Source of the DNA: a virus
Virus record (IMG/VR): IMGVR_UViG_3300037882_003357
Coordinates: 1-64,000 of that record
Reading direction: 5' to 3' (one strand)
DNA: 64,000 nucleotides
In this document: in pieces, positions 14,778 to 23,549 of the stretch
Position numbering within the stretch: the stretch's first letter is position 1
Layout of the letters: each line of letters opens with the position of its first letter
Notes under the pieces: generated by a model
The model's database searches: none
What the model was told of the DNA's origin: nothing
The model's input: only the letters and a program-made list of their open reading frames with translations
Translations under genes and position numbers: made by a program

Positions 14778-17561
14778 ATGACCAAGCTTTTACTTCCAAA
14801 GAAAATCAAGGCTGAGAATCTATTGTACGTAGTTAAGCTGCCAGAAGTGCCTACTTGGATTGCCACTTACAAAGACAACACTGCAATGGTGTATAGCATT
14901 CCTGTGCTACCTAGTGATGATGAGCTAGACCAATGGCTTAACACACTTGTGCTTAGACTTGTGGAAGCAGCTATTTTTAGCAGACATGATGAAGAGCATT
15001 ACCTTGAGCTATGCAAAAAGTTGCATAAGCCAAGCACTGCTTGGATGGAGTTCGTGGCTCACATGACCACTGAGCCTGGAGTTTGGGTGGCAGGGAAGAA
15101 AGGAGACTTCTCTTTCTCTAGCAGCGACACTAGCTTGTGGAAGCTTCCTGAAATTGATGAGGAAACTAGAGAGACTAAGGAATATGACAAAATTACTGGA
15201 GCTGAGCTTGGAGATGCTTTAGGCTTTCCTGCACGTTTGCGCTATAAGCAGAAGCTACAAATCACCACGACAGATGACTTTGCTTTTGTTCAATACCTTC
15301 ACGCATCTCACTACTATTGGATTAAGCCTTTAGACAAGAGCATTGGGGTGCTTCATGCAGTTACGCAAAGCACTTTAGATTCCAGCATCACTGTAGTAGA
15401 CGCTGCTGACCCTAGCGTGTTTGGTCTCATTGACGTGTGGACGCGCAGTTCTGAAGTGCTTGCTATTGACACTGAAACATTTGACGAAGATGAACCTAAT
15501 GGCTGGAAAGCTCTTGTGGGCTGGTTAGGGAAGATTCGTTTGCTTCAGATTTACTCTCCAGTGCTGGATACGACGCTTATTATTGACTTTGGAGGAAGGC
15601 ATCAAAACGTTTCTGACAGTGTGCGTTTTCAGCTTGGTAGCTACATCCAAGAGCGGGTTGAAGGGAAGACTATTAAATTTCAGAACGCTTTGTTTGACCT
15701 GCTGTTCCTTGATTATCAGCTAGGACTGACTTTCTATGGTTGTCAGATTAAGGATTCAATGCTCATGAGTAAATCACTTTGGGCAGGAATTGGAATGCTT
15801 GCTCACAGCTTAGAAGCAATTAGTACAAGGCTTGGGCTAGGCACTCCAGACAAGAGCTTGCAGAAGAGCGACTTCGGTGTGAGCTTAGTTCCTGCTCAGC
15901 TCAACTACGGTGCTGATGACACTAAAATCACTCACAACGCAGTGGAAGAGCTTGAGAAGCGACTTGACCGAGTAGGGGAGAATTGGGAGTTTGCAGCCAT
16001 TCTGAATGACTATGTTCATTGCTGCCACATGATTCGTAAGCATGGAATGCCCATCAGTTTGCAGACTTTGAGAGAAGTGGAAACCGTAACTCAACAGTAC
16101 TACTCAAAGAAGGAAGCTCTGTGGCTAGAAGAAAGTGGCTTGTCTGCCACTGCTAGTTCTCAAGCCATTGTAGGGTGGTTAGATGGGCAAGGAATTAAGG
16201 TGACTAATGCTCAGGCAGGAACTCTTAAAGAACTTGCTCTCACTTTCCCTAAGCTGCAATCTCTTCTTGATGCTAAAGCAGCTTTCAAGCGCTTGGGCTA
16301 CATCCAAGGACTTAGACGCGCAGAGGGTTATCGAGAAGACTCTTGCGTCACTCCTGGCATTCAAGTGCAAGCTCGTCAGTGTATGGGAAGGACGAGTCAA
16401 GGTGACTTGGTTAGAGGCAAGAACGTGGGTACAAACTGTCAAAACCCTGCGAAAGAATCTAAGCTGTATCCTGAACTTCCTGATATTCGACAAGTGTTCT
16501 GCGCTCCTCCCACTCACAAGCTGATTGGTATTGACTTAAGCAGCTCTCACCTTCGATTTGCTGTGCATTATTCAGGAGCCAAACTTGCTCTTGCCACCAT
16601 GCAACCAGGAGAAGACATTCACCTCGCAAACGCTGCCTACATCATTAAATCTTGTGAGCCTATTGATAGCGCATTTTACAAGGTTCTCTGCTCTTACAAG
16701 CAGCTTCTACGCATTAAGGCCATTGGCCTTGACCATAGTGAGGAGCCTTCCGAAGGGATGCTTTTGTGGGCAAGTCAGCAGCTTATAAAGACTAAGTATT
16801 ATACTGTCGAGGCTCTCCTTGAGAGCCTCTTCAAGACTGCTAAGTACTACCGGAACATCTCAAAGACCGCCATCTATTTAGCAATCAATCTTGGAGGCGC
16901 TGCAAGGCTCCAGAACAGCTTGAAGCAAGTGGGAATCATTGTAGACCTTGAAACCTGTAAGGTCATTCTTGCTGCTCTGTGGGAAGCAATACCTGAGATT
17001 AGAGAGTATGTGAAGCGTAAGCAGAAAGAAGTGAACACTACAACTAGCATTCTCAAGCCTGATGAAATCACTCTGCTAAGTCCTGACGAAGTTGATTGGG
17101 AAGAGCTTGACGAAGAACAAACTAAGGAGGCTCGTAAGAAGCCTGTGGAGTTTGCTAAGCTTCTCTGTGCTTCTGGATTCTCTCGCTACGTGCCGAAGTA
17201 TTACCAAACAGGTTTCTACGGCAATCAGTACGTTAGCTGCTCCATCTCAGATGTGAGCGCTACAGAGTGGATGAGTAGCGAGGGAATCATGATGATGCGC
17301 TCTCAGATACGCTTTGTGCAGGAATACATCATTCCTAATGAATACAACATTGCAGACGAGACAGGTTATGCAAAGGTGTGGCTGGCAAACAACTGTCATG
17401 ATGAAATCCTTGTCTGCGCTAAGGATGAACTAGCCGAGGTCTCTTATGATGTGCTAGAATCCATAATGAAAGAAGAGTGGCATCGAATGAATCCTTCAGT
17501 GGAAGGTATTGAGTCTACTAAAGAGAAAAGCATTGGATTAGCATGGAGCCAAATCAAATGA
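14778..17561 (+). CDS. Family A DNA polymerase with 3'-5' exonuclease
   Basis: A 927-residue replicative polymerase. Exonuclease motifs are intact: D231-T-E233, N303-x3-D307 and Y377-x3-D381. Polymerase motif A is DLSSSHLR (586-593), in which the usual steric-gate Glu of DYSQIELR is His591. Motif B runs from R692 with K696 and Y700 in the position of Klenow Phe762, and N704 where Tyr766 is usual. Motif C is HDE (874-876). About 55 extra residues separate motifs A and B compared with Klenow. A small gene overlaps its stop. Confidence 0.93.
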   Translation: MTKLLLPKKIKAENLLYVVKLPEVPTWIATYKDNTAMVYSIPVLPSDDELDQWLNTLVLRLVEAAIFSRHDEEHYLELCKKLHKPSTAWMEFVAHMTTEPGVWVAGKKGDFSFSSSDTSLWKLPEIDEETRETKEYDKITGAELGDALGFPARLRYKQKLQITTTDDFAFVQYLHASHYYWIKPLDKSIGVLHAVTQSTLDSSITVVDAADPSVFGLIDVWTRSSEVLAIDTETFDEDEPNGWKALVGWLGKIRLLQIYSPVLDTTLIIDFGGRHQNVSDSVRFQLGSYIQERVEGKTIKFQNALFDLLFLDYQLGLTFYGCQIKDSMLMSKSLWAGIGMLAHSLEAISTRLGLGTPDKSLQKSDFGVSLVPAQLNYGADDTKITHNAVEELEKRLDRVGENWEFAAILNDYVHCCHMIRKHGMPISLQTLREVETVTQQYYSKKEALWLEESGLSATASSQAIVGWLDGQGIKVTNAQAGTLKELALTFPKLQSLLDAKAAFKRLGYIQGLRRAEGYREDSCVTPGIQVQARQCMGRTSQGDLVRGKNVGTNCQNPAKESKLYPELPDIRQVFCAPPTHKLIGIDLSSSHLRFAVHYSGAKLALATMQPGEDIHLANAAYIIKSCEPIDSAFYKVLCSYKQLLRIKAIGLDHSEEPSEGMLLWASQQLIKTKYYTVEALLESLFKTAKYYRNISKTAIYLAINLGGAARLQNSLKQVGIIVDLETCKVILAALWEAIPEIREYVKRKQKEVNTTTSILKPDEITLLSPDEVDWEELDEEQTKEARKKPVEFAKLLCASGFSRYVPKYYQTGFYGNQYVSCSISDVSATEWMSSEGIMMMRSQIRFVQEYIIPNEYNIADETGYAKVWLANNCHDEILVCAKDELAEVSYDVLESIMKEEWHRMNPSVEGIESTKEKSIGLAWSQIK

Positions 17562-17677
17562 GCAGCTATAAAACAACTCACGAAGTCAAAGAAGAAGCTA
17601 AGGAAGGGAAACCTAATCCTTATCTGCAAGGTACTTGGGCTTGGATAGAATATCAAAAAGCAATGGAGCAAAAATAG
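17558..17677 (+). CDS. Very small protein (39 aa) coupled to polymerase
   Basis: ATGA overlap with the polymerase stop. Hydrophilic N-terminal half, then WAWIEYQKAMEQ at the end. Not recognised; the coupling and coding look are the support. Confidence 0.55.
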   Translation: MSSYKTTHEVKEEAKEGKPNPYLQGTWAWIEYQKAMEQK

Positions 17678-17678
17678 A

Positions 17679-18020
17679 ATGAGCATTATTATTCCCGACT
17701 TTGTTGAAGACCTTATTAAAAAAGGACTTCAAGTAGAAGTTTACTACAGAGAATACCGAGAAAGTAAAGGGATTGTGTTTGACCTCCAGCTAGGAGCTAA
17801 AAGTGGAATGCACTTATTCCAAGATGCTTTAGGTAAGTATCATGTTTATATGAGGTATGATGAAACGTTTCCTGTGGAGGACTTGGATGACCTCTTAAGC
17901 TGTGCTTTACATGGAATGCATGGAAGAGACTACATTAATTCTTTCTGGGCAGATTTGCTTGTGGAGCATGGCTACTTAAAAAGAACTAGCACCACTACAA
18001 CTACATTGGAGAGAGCATAA
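17679..18020 (+). CDS. Hypothetical protein (113 aa)
   Basis: Soluble acidic protein with a Thr-rich tail, unknown family. GGAG lies 12 bases before the ATG, in the 3' end of the preceding 39-codon gene. Same rightward operon as the polymerase. Confidence 0.7.
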   Translation: MSIIIPDFVEDLIKKGLQVEVYYREYRESKGIVFDLQLGAKSGMHLFQDALGKYHVYMRYDETFPVEDLDDLLSCALHGMHGRDYINSFWADLLVEHGYLKRTSTTTTTLERA

Positions 18021-18021
18021 A

Positions 18022-18240
18022 ATGAAAAACGTAATTCTAAGTCTATTACAAAGCATCTATGAATTGCTGTGTGAAGGGTTGCCTCCTGCACTGCTTTTTA
18101 TTGTGATGCTCTTTGGTATCTTTACTTTTCTTATCATTGAGCTGTACTTAATTAGTTGGAGCATTTATGGACTGTTTATTGCAATTGTTTTATTCACTCT
18201 AGTGCTAGCTCTGTTTTTTGGGAAGATTAGTAAAGGCTAA
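18022..18240 (+). CDS. Small membrane protein (72 aa)
   Basis: Two hydrophobic segments (about 20-45 and 48-67) with a short positively charged end give a two-pass inner-membrane protein. The size and shape suit a holin, but no lysin is adjacent, so this is only a possibility. It closes the polymerase operon before a terminator. Confidence 0.65.
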   Translation: MKNVILSLLQSIYELLCEGLPPALLFIVMLFGIFTFLIIELYLISWSIYGLFIAIVLFTLVLALFFGKISKG

Positions 18241-18258
18241 ATCAATACTTATCGTCGA

Positions 18259-18268
18259 GATAATGAAG
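18259..18268 (+). promoter_or_regulatory. Late-type promoter motif GATAATGAAG
   Basis: Exact motif 40 bases before the head protease start. Its last three bases are also the first bases of a hairpin. Confidence 0.6.
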
Positions 18269-18294
18269 AGGACGCACTAGCATCCTCTTTTTTA
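18266..18294 (+). terminator. Terminator overlapping late-type motif
   Basis: AAGAGGA, ten-base loop, TCCTCTT followed by TTTTA. It should end the polymerase operon while the overlapping motif restarts transcription for the head genes. Confidence 0.55.
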
Positions 18295-18307
18295 TTGGCT
18301 ATTCACT

Positions 18308-19684
18308 ATGAGCATTGACAAAATACTTGATAACCTTGAGCTGAACAAGCCAATCAAGGACGAGGCCACAGGTTACTGGTTTATCACTGGTGTGGCTGCT
18401 CGTATGGGCTGTCAAGAATATCCTGAGTATGGCTTCACAGCGTTCAGGGATGCTGCATTCATTGAAGAGATGACGAAGCTGCTACTCTTCAAGCCTGTGA
18501 CCATGCAGCACTTTGAGCAGAGTCCCACTAAGAATAGAGATAAGAAAGTAGGACTCATTGTAGATACAACTTTCAAAGATGGGCTGGCACTTGTAAGAAT
18601 CTGCGTGGATGACCCTTTTCTTTGTGGGTTATTTGACAGTGGCAAGGCTGCTGAGATGCACCTTGGTCTCAGCGTAGGATATTCAAGTCCCATGAAGAAT
18701 AAGATGGGAAGCTGGAAAGATGTCGCAGGAATTGCTGGACAGAAGAACAGACAGTACCCTTACCAGAAGCAGCAAGTTACTCCCATTACAGTTAATCATC
18801 TTGCTTTCTGTGAATTAGGTAGAGGCGGGGAAGTTGTGAAAGCAATTACAGACGAAGCTCCTGCTTCTGAAGACTTTGTATTTAATGATACTTTCCCTCT
18901 AGAAATTGAGGTCATGGATAAAAAAACGAAAGACGAAGAACTGGAACTGACAGTTACTGCAACAGCAGAAGCTGAACCTAGTGAAAATGAAGGAGAAGAA
19001 CAGGAAGAAGACGCTTCAGCCCTTTTTCCCTATCCCGAACAACATTCATCCGCAAGAAGGAAACAAAACGACATGGCAGAAGATTCGTCTGCAATGCTAG
19101 ACAAGATGGGCGCGGTTTGTGACAAGATGAACAAAATGTGTGATGGCTTGGCAGCAATGGCTGACAAGTATGGCGCTACTTGTGATTCTATGACCAAAGT
19201 TGCAGACAATCTCTCTGCGTCCATAGACTTCATCTCCGCAATTAAATCTGCATTTGAAGACCCCGCTCGACCTTATAATCTACTCACCAAGAATCCCTCT
19301 CCTGATGCAATTGCTGACAGTGCAAAGAATGCAGAAGTTTTTTCTGCTCAAGTCGCTGATGCCGTTGCATTGTGGCTAGAGTTCTCTGACTCTCTTAAAG
19401 AGAAGGTCACGGACTTTGGACAAACTGCTTCTCAACTAAAGCGAGTGCTACTTGCTGACAGCGAAGTGTTTGAAATCTCTGATTCCACTTCTGACGCTGA
19501 AATTAACGCTGCTTTCTCGGTATTCCGCAACGTTCAGAATCAAGTTAAAGCTACTAAGACTGCCAAATCTTCTCAAGTCGAACAAGTCTTCAAGAAGTTC
19601 AAAGATGCTTCTGTAGAGACGGTGGATGTGGAAGATGGTGCAGGGTTCACACGACAAGCCAACGGTGGCTTGGTCTTCAAATAG
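18308..19684 (+). CDS. DUF2213-type head maturation protease with scaffold-like tail
   Basis: A 458-residue protein. The N-terminal 180 residues follow the DUF2213 pattern: a PVTMQHFEQ segment, LGLSVGYSS near 120 and NHLAFCELGRGG near 160. This family is encoded just upstream of DUF2184 capsid proteins and is thought to process the prohead. After an acidic linker (about 200-250) comes a long helical region, 255-430, rich in repeated Asp-Lys-Met and Cys-Asp-x-Met units, likely a scaffold. First head gene behind a late-type motif. Confidence 0.78.
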   Translation: MSIDKILDNLELNKPIKDEATGYWFITGVAARMGCQEYPEYGFTAFRDAAFIEEMTKLLLFKPVTMQHFEQSPTKNRDKKVGLIVDTTFKDGLALVRICVDDPFLCGLFDSGKAAEMHLGLSVGYSSPMKNKMGSWKDVAGIAGQKNRQYPYQKQQVTPITVNHLAFCELGRGGEVVKAITDEAPASEDFVFNDTFPLEIEVMDKKTKDEELELTVTATAEAEPSENEGEEQEEDASALFPYPEQHSSARRKQNDMAEDSSAMLDKMGAVCDKMNKMCDGLAAMADKYGATCDSMTKVADNLSASIDFISAIKSAFEDPARPYNLLTKNPSPDAIADSAKNAEVFSAQVADAVALWLEFSDSLKEKVTDFGQTASQLKRVLLADSEVFEISDSTSDAEINAAFSVFRNVQNQVKATKTAKSSQVEQVFKKFKDASVETVDVEDGAGFTRQANGGLVFK

Positions 19685-19697
19685 GGAGCTAAAGTAA

Positions 19698-20297
19698 ATG
19701 CCTATTCCAGTTCTAGCTAATTTCCGTGCCCGTGGCATGGCTCCTAACGTTGTTGGTGGTAAGCGTACTGCTGAGAATTTCTCTGCTGAATACACTGACA
19801 CTGCAACAGGTGTGATTGCCCCTGCTTCTCTTCCTGCCACTCCTGGTCGTATCCTCATGTACGACACTGCTGGTGACACTGACGCAGCTAATGCGTATCG
19901 AGGTAAGCGTCGTGGTGTGAAAGCCGTCACTTCTGCTTTTGTTGCTGCTGACTTTGCAGGTATTCTGATTCGTCGTTACGCAAGTCCTGTGTACGGTGCT
20001 ATCCCTAGCGCTAACACTGTTAATGATACTACAACCAACGCTAGCGTACTTCCAGGTGAAGTAGTTAGTCGTGCAGTAGCTCGTACTTGGTATGTTGAGT
20101 TTGATTCAGCAACTCCGCCTACTGAAAGTGCCGCGGTGTTTGTAGACAACAGCTCTGCTGTTGCTAACTACGGTCGCGTCTCTGCTTCTGTGGGAGTAAC
20201 TCTCACCACTGCTCGTCTTGTCTTCACAGGTGAGCATGAACAAGGGTGGGATGGTAAATATTATGCTGGTGTACGTTTCGTCGCCACAGTTAACTAA
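19698..20297 (+). CDS. Head decoration or cement protein
   Basis: A 199-residue protein, Ala/Thr/Val-rich with many beta strands, encoded between a DUF2213 protease and a DUF2184-type capsid gene, where such phages encode a small structural or cement protein. GGGAG precedes the ATG. The function is inferred mostly from position and composition. Confidence 0.65.
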   Translation: MPIPVLANFRARGMAPNVVGGKRTAENFSAEYTDTATGVIAPASLPATPGRILMYDTAGDTDAANAYRGKRRGVKAVTSAFVAADFAGILIRRYASPVYGAIPSANTVNDTTTNASVLPGEVVSRAVARTWYVEFDSATPPTESAAVFVDNSSAVANYGRVSASVGVTLTTARLVFTGEHEQGWDGKYYAGVRFVATVN

Positions 20298-20312
20298 GGA
20301 GATTTGTAAGAA

Positions 20313-21236
20313 ATGGCAATTTCAATTTTAATGCAGCGCCAGATTGAGCAAATCTCGACTCGCGCCGTCGTTCAGAAACGGGCAGAACGCCTGTTCTCTG
20401 AAGATAAGGGCATCATCCCTCAGTCTCCCGACATTGTAGCAGGAAAGCGCTACTACACCTACCCCATCGTCAACATGCAAGGCCGCGCTGCCTTGATTGC
20501 TAACTCGTCTTTCGACGTTCCTGGTGTGGACGCATTCGTTGAAGAACGCACACAGAAAATTGAACTTCTGTATCAGCCTTGGAGTCTTCCTTTCCCTGAT
20601 GAGATTGAAGCCTCTGCTGCTGGCGTAAACATCAACGGTATTCAAATTGAGCTTGCTGCTCAGTCCATCTACAACGCTGTGGATGACCTTGGTTACAATG
20701 GCTCTCCTAACATTGGTCTCTTTGGTATTGCTAACCAGCCTAATGCGCTAAGCTATACGCTTCCTGCTGATGGCACAGGTGCAAGCACTCGTTGGATTAA
20801 CAAGACTGCCGAACAAATCCTACGTGATATTCAAGGCATGGCTTATTACTCTAGCAAGGTCACTGTTCACGCCTATCGCACCACTCACATTCTCATTCCT
20901 CCTTCTGCTTTTGAGCCGCTAACTCAAAAATGGTTATCTGATTCTGGTGTGGCAGAAACGCCTTATGTGCGTTATCTGATTAATCAAGGTCTCACCATTG
21001 ATGGTGGAAGCAAAATCATTCATGTGGCTCCTGGTCTAGAAACTGCTGGTGCTGGTGGAACACCTATTGCCATCTGTTATAATCCTCGTCCTGACTACAT
21101 TGAAATGCTTGATACAGCTACTCAGCAGAGACCCATGTTTGAATCGGTTGAAGGCGTTCGCTCAGCGATGTTTCGTTATTCTGGAGCAGTGTTAGCACGC
21201 CAGCCGTTGTCCATCGTTGTAATCCCAGGCATCTAA
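20313..21236 (+). CDS. Major capsid protein (DUF2184 type)
   Basis: A 307-residue protein matching the DUF2184 encapsulin-like capsid family: DLGYNGSPNIGLFGIANQP near residue 125 is the family hallmark, and the C-terminal half carries ICYNPRPDYIEM and the strand-rich end. It closes the first head operon before a 13-pair terminator. Codon use near the start is GC-richer than its neighbours, as expected for high expression. Confidence 0.82.
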   Translation: MAISILMQRQIEQISTRAVVQKRAERLFSEDKGIIPQSPDIVAGKRYYTYPIVNMQGRAALIANSSFDVPGVDAFVEERTQKIELLYQPWSLPFPDEIEASAAGVNINGIQIELAAQSIYNAVDDLGYNGSPNIGLFGIANQPNALSYTLPADGTGASTRWINKTAEQILRDIQGMAYYSSKVTVHAYRTTHILIPPSAFEPLTQKWLSDSGVAETPYVRYLINQGLTIDGGSKIIHVAPGLETAGAGGTPIAICYNPRPDYIEMLDTATQQRPMFESVEGVRSAMFRYSGAVLARQPLSIVVIPGI

Positions 21237-21293
21237 GGTACCTTGGTCGCACTTCAAAACAATTTAAGCTATAATTAAGGTAGTGTAAGCAAA

Positions 21294-21323
21294 AGAAAGT
21301 CCCTCAATCATGAGGGACTTTCT
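21294..21323. terminator. Strong bidirectional terminator
   Basis: AGAAAGTCCCTCA, ATCA loop, TGAGGGACTTTCT: a perfect 13-pair stem between the capsid gene and the convergent leftward gene. Short T tracts lie on the capsid-gene side within the stem end. Confidence 0.8.
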
Positions 21324-21349
21324 GCTAAAAGATGAGCAACGCGAGTCTT

Positions 21350-21703
21350 TTATGCAACTGCAACCACATGCAGCAAAGCAAACGACTCAGAACTTTCGTC
21401 TGCTTGCTGTTTAAACAAAGCAACAGCTTCTAGCAGATTGCTTCCTAGAGAGTCGCCAGCTTCTCCTGTGTCCAGGTTAAGCATCACGTAGTTACCTTCT
21501 TCCATGAAGGCTTCTCCACCAAATTCTTCATCCTCGGCAGTAACCAAGTTAGCGTGCTCAATAGCGCCTTCCTGAAGGGCAAAATCTTCAGTAACAGGAG
21601 ACCAACTCCAATTGTCCGATTCAAAATAGTCATCATCAAAATAATTACTTACCCCTGTGTAGCGGGTTAAAGCTTGTGCGTCTAGAATGCGAAATAAAGT
21701 CAT
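21350..21703 (-). CDS. Acidic hypothetical protein (117 aa)
   Basis: Single leftward gene inside the head cluster. Very acidic (EDEEFGGEAF region) with an aromatic N-terminal segment. Not recognised. It faces the capsid terminator and starts next to a rightward late-type motif, so it looks like inserted cargo. Confidence 0.65.
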   Translation of the reverse strand: MTLFRILDAQALTRYTGVSNYFDDDYFESDNWSWSPVTEDFALQEGAIEHANLVTAEDEEFGGEAFMEEGNYVMLNLDTGEAGDSLGSNLLEAVALFKQQADESSESFALLHVVAVA

Positions 21704-21721
21704 CTTGCGTGTCCTCCGAGA

Positions 21722-21731
21722 GATAATGAAC
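21722..21731 (+). promoter_or_regulatory. Late-type promoter motif GATAATGAAC
   Basis: Motif followed by GTGAACTAA, 33 bases before the ATG at 21765. The downstream GAACTAA matches the copy at 25061. Confidence 0.6.
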
Positions 21732-21764
21732 GTGAACTAACTTAATCATATTAACCTACTTATC

Positions 21765-22190
21765 ATGGCAGTGTCAAACAATGTTTCTACACTTTATGTC
21801 GTCAATTGGTCGGGCTATGGATTCCCTAAGCTTATTCCTAATTCGCAAGGGACTATGGACATCCATAACGTCACTTTTGGCTCAGGTCTAACAGAAATCC
21901 ACGATGACGAGCTTCTAGACCAGATGCTTTCTCATCCAACTGTTGAGATGCACCTAGATTCAGGACAGCTCAAGATTTATGATGGTCGCGTAGCCAGCCT
22001 TGAGAGTGACTTAGGACTTCAGCTCACTGACCTTAAAGGCGAAGCTGACGGAGTTCCTGTGGGAGAACTCAAAGAAGGTGATGCTAAGACGCAGTATCGC
22101 AAAAGTGATAACGTTTCTGGCACTAAAGCTAAGACTACTAAGAATGCTCATGCTCACGGTAGCCAACCTCTTCCTAAAATTGAGAGCTAA
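21765..22190 (+). CDS. Putative virion-associated protein (141 aa)
   Basis: Unknown protein behind a late-type motif between capsid and adaptor genes. The N-terminal 80 residues look folded, and the C-terminal 50 are hydrophilic and lysine-rich. Possible head or neck component by position only. Confidence 0.6.
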   Translation: MAVSNNVSTLYVVNWSGYGFPKLIPNSQGTMDIHNVTFGSGLTEIHDDELLDQMLSHPTVEMHLDSGQLKIYDGRVASLESDLGLQLTDLKGEADGVPVGELKEGDAKTQYRKSDNVSGTKAKTTKNAHAHGSQPLPKIES

Positions 22191-22198
22191 TTACTTCT

Positions 22199-22576
22199 GT
22201 GAATCTTTCACTATTTCTAGATTACTTCCCCGAATTTGCTAATGCAAATGTCTCCGAGATGCAATTTGCAGGGCTTCTGCTGCTTGCGGATAAGTTTCTG
22301 TGCTTTGTACCTCTTGCCACAGATGACCCCGCCTACGAGTACTTCCAGGGGCTTGTGCTTGCTCATGTGCTAAGCCTAAGTCTGAATGGTGGCAATCCTG
22401 TCACTAAGGTGGATAGTTTAGAAAGTTCCATGACTTTCCAAATTCCAAAATCCTCAGTAGCCTTCACAAGTTTTGGACAAACAATGTACGGAAGACTAAT
22501 TGAGGATTTTGTGAACCTGAGTTATGGTGGTGGCTTTAGCTGGAGCTTTCTTGCTGTGCCGTACACAAACTGCTAA
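22199..22576 (+). CDS. Head-tail adaptor-like protein (DUF4054 type)
   Basis: A 125-residue protein opening with LFLDYFPEFANANVSE and ending in a YG...GGGF segment, the pattern of DUF4054 head-completion adaptors. GTG start. It lies in the expected place after capsid genes, although the portal gene is further right. Confidence 0.6.
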   Translation: MNLSLFLDYFPEFANANVSEMQFAGLLLLADKFLCFVPLATDDPAYEYFQGLVLAHVLSLSLNGGNPVTKVDSLESSMTFQIPKSSVAFTSFGQTMYGRLIEDFVNLSYGGGFSWSFLAVPYTNC

Positions 22577-22587
22577 AGCAGCTTGTC

Positions 22588-22761
22588 TTAGCTTCTTTCT
22601 CCTAGCGTGAGTTCTTTCACTTCCCAAAATCCGTTCATGCACATATCATTAATAACTAACTCAGCAGCTAGGGGCGATAGGTAGAAATGACCGTATTCCA
22701 GAATAGGACTACCATTGTAGCCTCGTTGTGCGTCAACAATAACCCAAACTTTAGTAATCAT
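22588..22761 (-). CDS. Small hypothetical protein (57 aa)
   Basis: Start set at the ATG beginning MITKVWVIVD, with GGAG nine bases upstream inside the tail of the preceding leftward frame. Not recognised. Confidence 0.55.
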   Translation of the reverse strand: MITKVWVIVDAQRGYNGSPILEYGHFYLSPLAAELVINDMCMNGFWEVKELTLGERS

Positions 22762-22765
22762 AGCT

Positions 22766-22894
22766 TTAGTCTCCACATTCTAGTTCTTCGATGTAACCTT
22801 TGAGGTTTCTGTCAATCATGTAGTCTTCAGCAAATTCTCTACAAGTGAAATATTTGCCATGAGCAATTTCATTGTGTCGAATATCAATAATTAC
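22766..22894 (-). CDS. Possible small protein without a clear start (about 42 aa)
   Basis: The frame has a convincing coding look (HGKYFTCREFAEDY) and ends five bases before the next leftward gene, but no ATG, GTG or TTG lies in the right place. An ATT near 22891 is the first plausible non-standard start. It may be a remnant or use a rare start. Confidence 0.35.
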   Translation of the reverse strand, partial: VIIDIRHNEIAHGKYFTCREFAEDYMIDRNLKGYIEELECGD

Positions 22895-22919
22895 AAAAAG
22901 TTCACAACGGCAACTTATT

Positions 22920-23348
22920 ATGGTTCCTCTTTACTATAAACCTAACGGAAAGATATTCTGGAAAGAGAAGCTTCCCATGCCTTCATCCTTTGATGGAGAA
23001 AGTGGAAAGCCCATCTTTGACTATGTTACCACAGAAATTCCTGTATGGCTAGAAATCCCTAAATCCATTGGCAGCTCCGCTGTTTGGGACAGAGACGAAA
23101 GCAGTGAGTTCTTAAAGATTACCCTCATAGGGCGAGCTTTTAAGCCTCTCCCTGCTAACATCACTCAGCTTTCTGTGGTGGACATAGAACTATATTTTAG
23201 TGTTGAGGGAGTTAGCAGCTTCCAAGGACAGGTATTCCCTAGGGGAACTACTGCTCTGCGCTATCCAACGCTCCTTCTAGGAGAGCCTTTGAGGGTTGAG
23301 GGCAGGAGTAAGGCAATTGCAAAGAGAGGGCTGGAATACTCTCTTTAG
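22920..23348 (+). CDS. Putative neck or tail-completion protein (142 aa)
   Basis: Beta-rich protein with AVWDRDESSEFLKITL and a proline-rich start, unknown family. I choose the ATG at MVPLYYKPNG; a longer frame opening at 22872 reads through a leftward gene. It lies between adaptor and portal genes, so a connector role is likely by position only. Confidence 0.55.
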   Translation: MVPLYYKPNGKIFWKEKLPMPSSFDGESGKPIFDYVTTEIPVWLEIPKSIGSSAVWDRDESSEFLKITLIGRAFKPLPANITQLSVVDIELYFSVEGVSSFQGQVFPRGTTALRYPTLLLGEPLRVEGRSKAIAKRGLEYSL

Positions 23349-23478
23349 ATTCAAGAAGCTCAATAGCTTCCGCTAATAGTCCTTCTACCACAGTATGCGT
23401 AGTATCACTAAACCCGTGGAAACTGATGTAGTCACACAACCTGTCATAAGTTTCTTTAATCTCATTTAAGCTTTTCAT
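23248..23478 (-). CDS. Small helical protein (76 aa), convergent overlap
   Basis: Helical protein starting MKSLNEIKETYDRLC, with TGGAGG seven bases before the ATG and an ATGA overlap with the gene upstream. Its 3' end overlaps the 3' end of the rightward gene by 101 bases. The ribosome site and coupling make it real despite the overlap. Confidence 0.65.
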   Translation of the reverse strand: MKSLNEIKETYDRLCDYISFHGFSDTTHTVVEGLLAEAIELLESKESIPALSLQLPYSCPQPSKALLEGALDSAEQ

Positions 23479-23549
23479 TTCATAACCTCCAACAAATAAA
23501 GAACAAATATTGCCCAAGCAATATAAGCAAGCAAAACAATCTTAAGCAC
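23475..23549 (-). CDS. Tiny membrane peptide (24 aa)
   Basis: A GTG-started peptide, one hydrophobic helix (LLAYIAWAIFVLYLLE) with charged ends. Its GTG overlaps the previous TAG (TAGTG) and its stop overlaps the next ATG (ATGA), with GGTGG upstream. The double coupling supports it. Confidence 0.55.
   Translation of the reverse strand: MLKIVLLAYIAWAIFVLYLLEVMK

Noticed and set aside
21265-21295. TATAAT box downstream of the capsid gene as a promoter
   Set aside because: No -35 at proper spacing, and a perfect terminator follows within about 30 bases; a very short RNA cannot be excluded.
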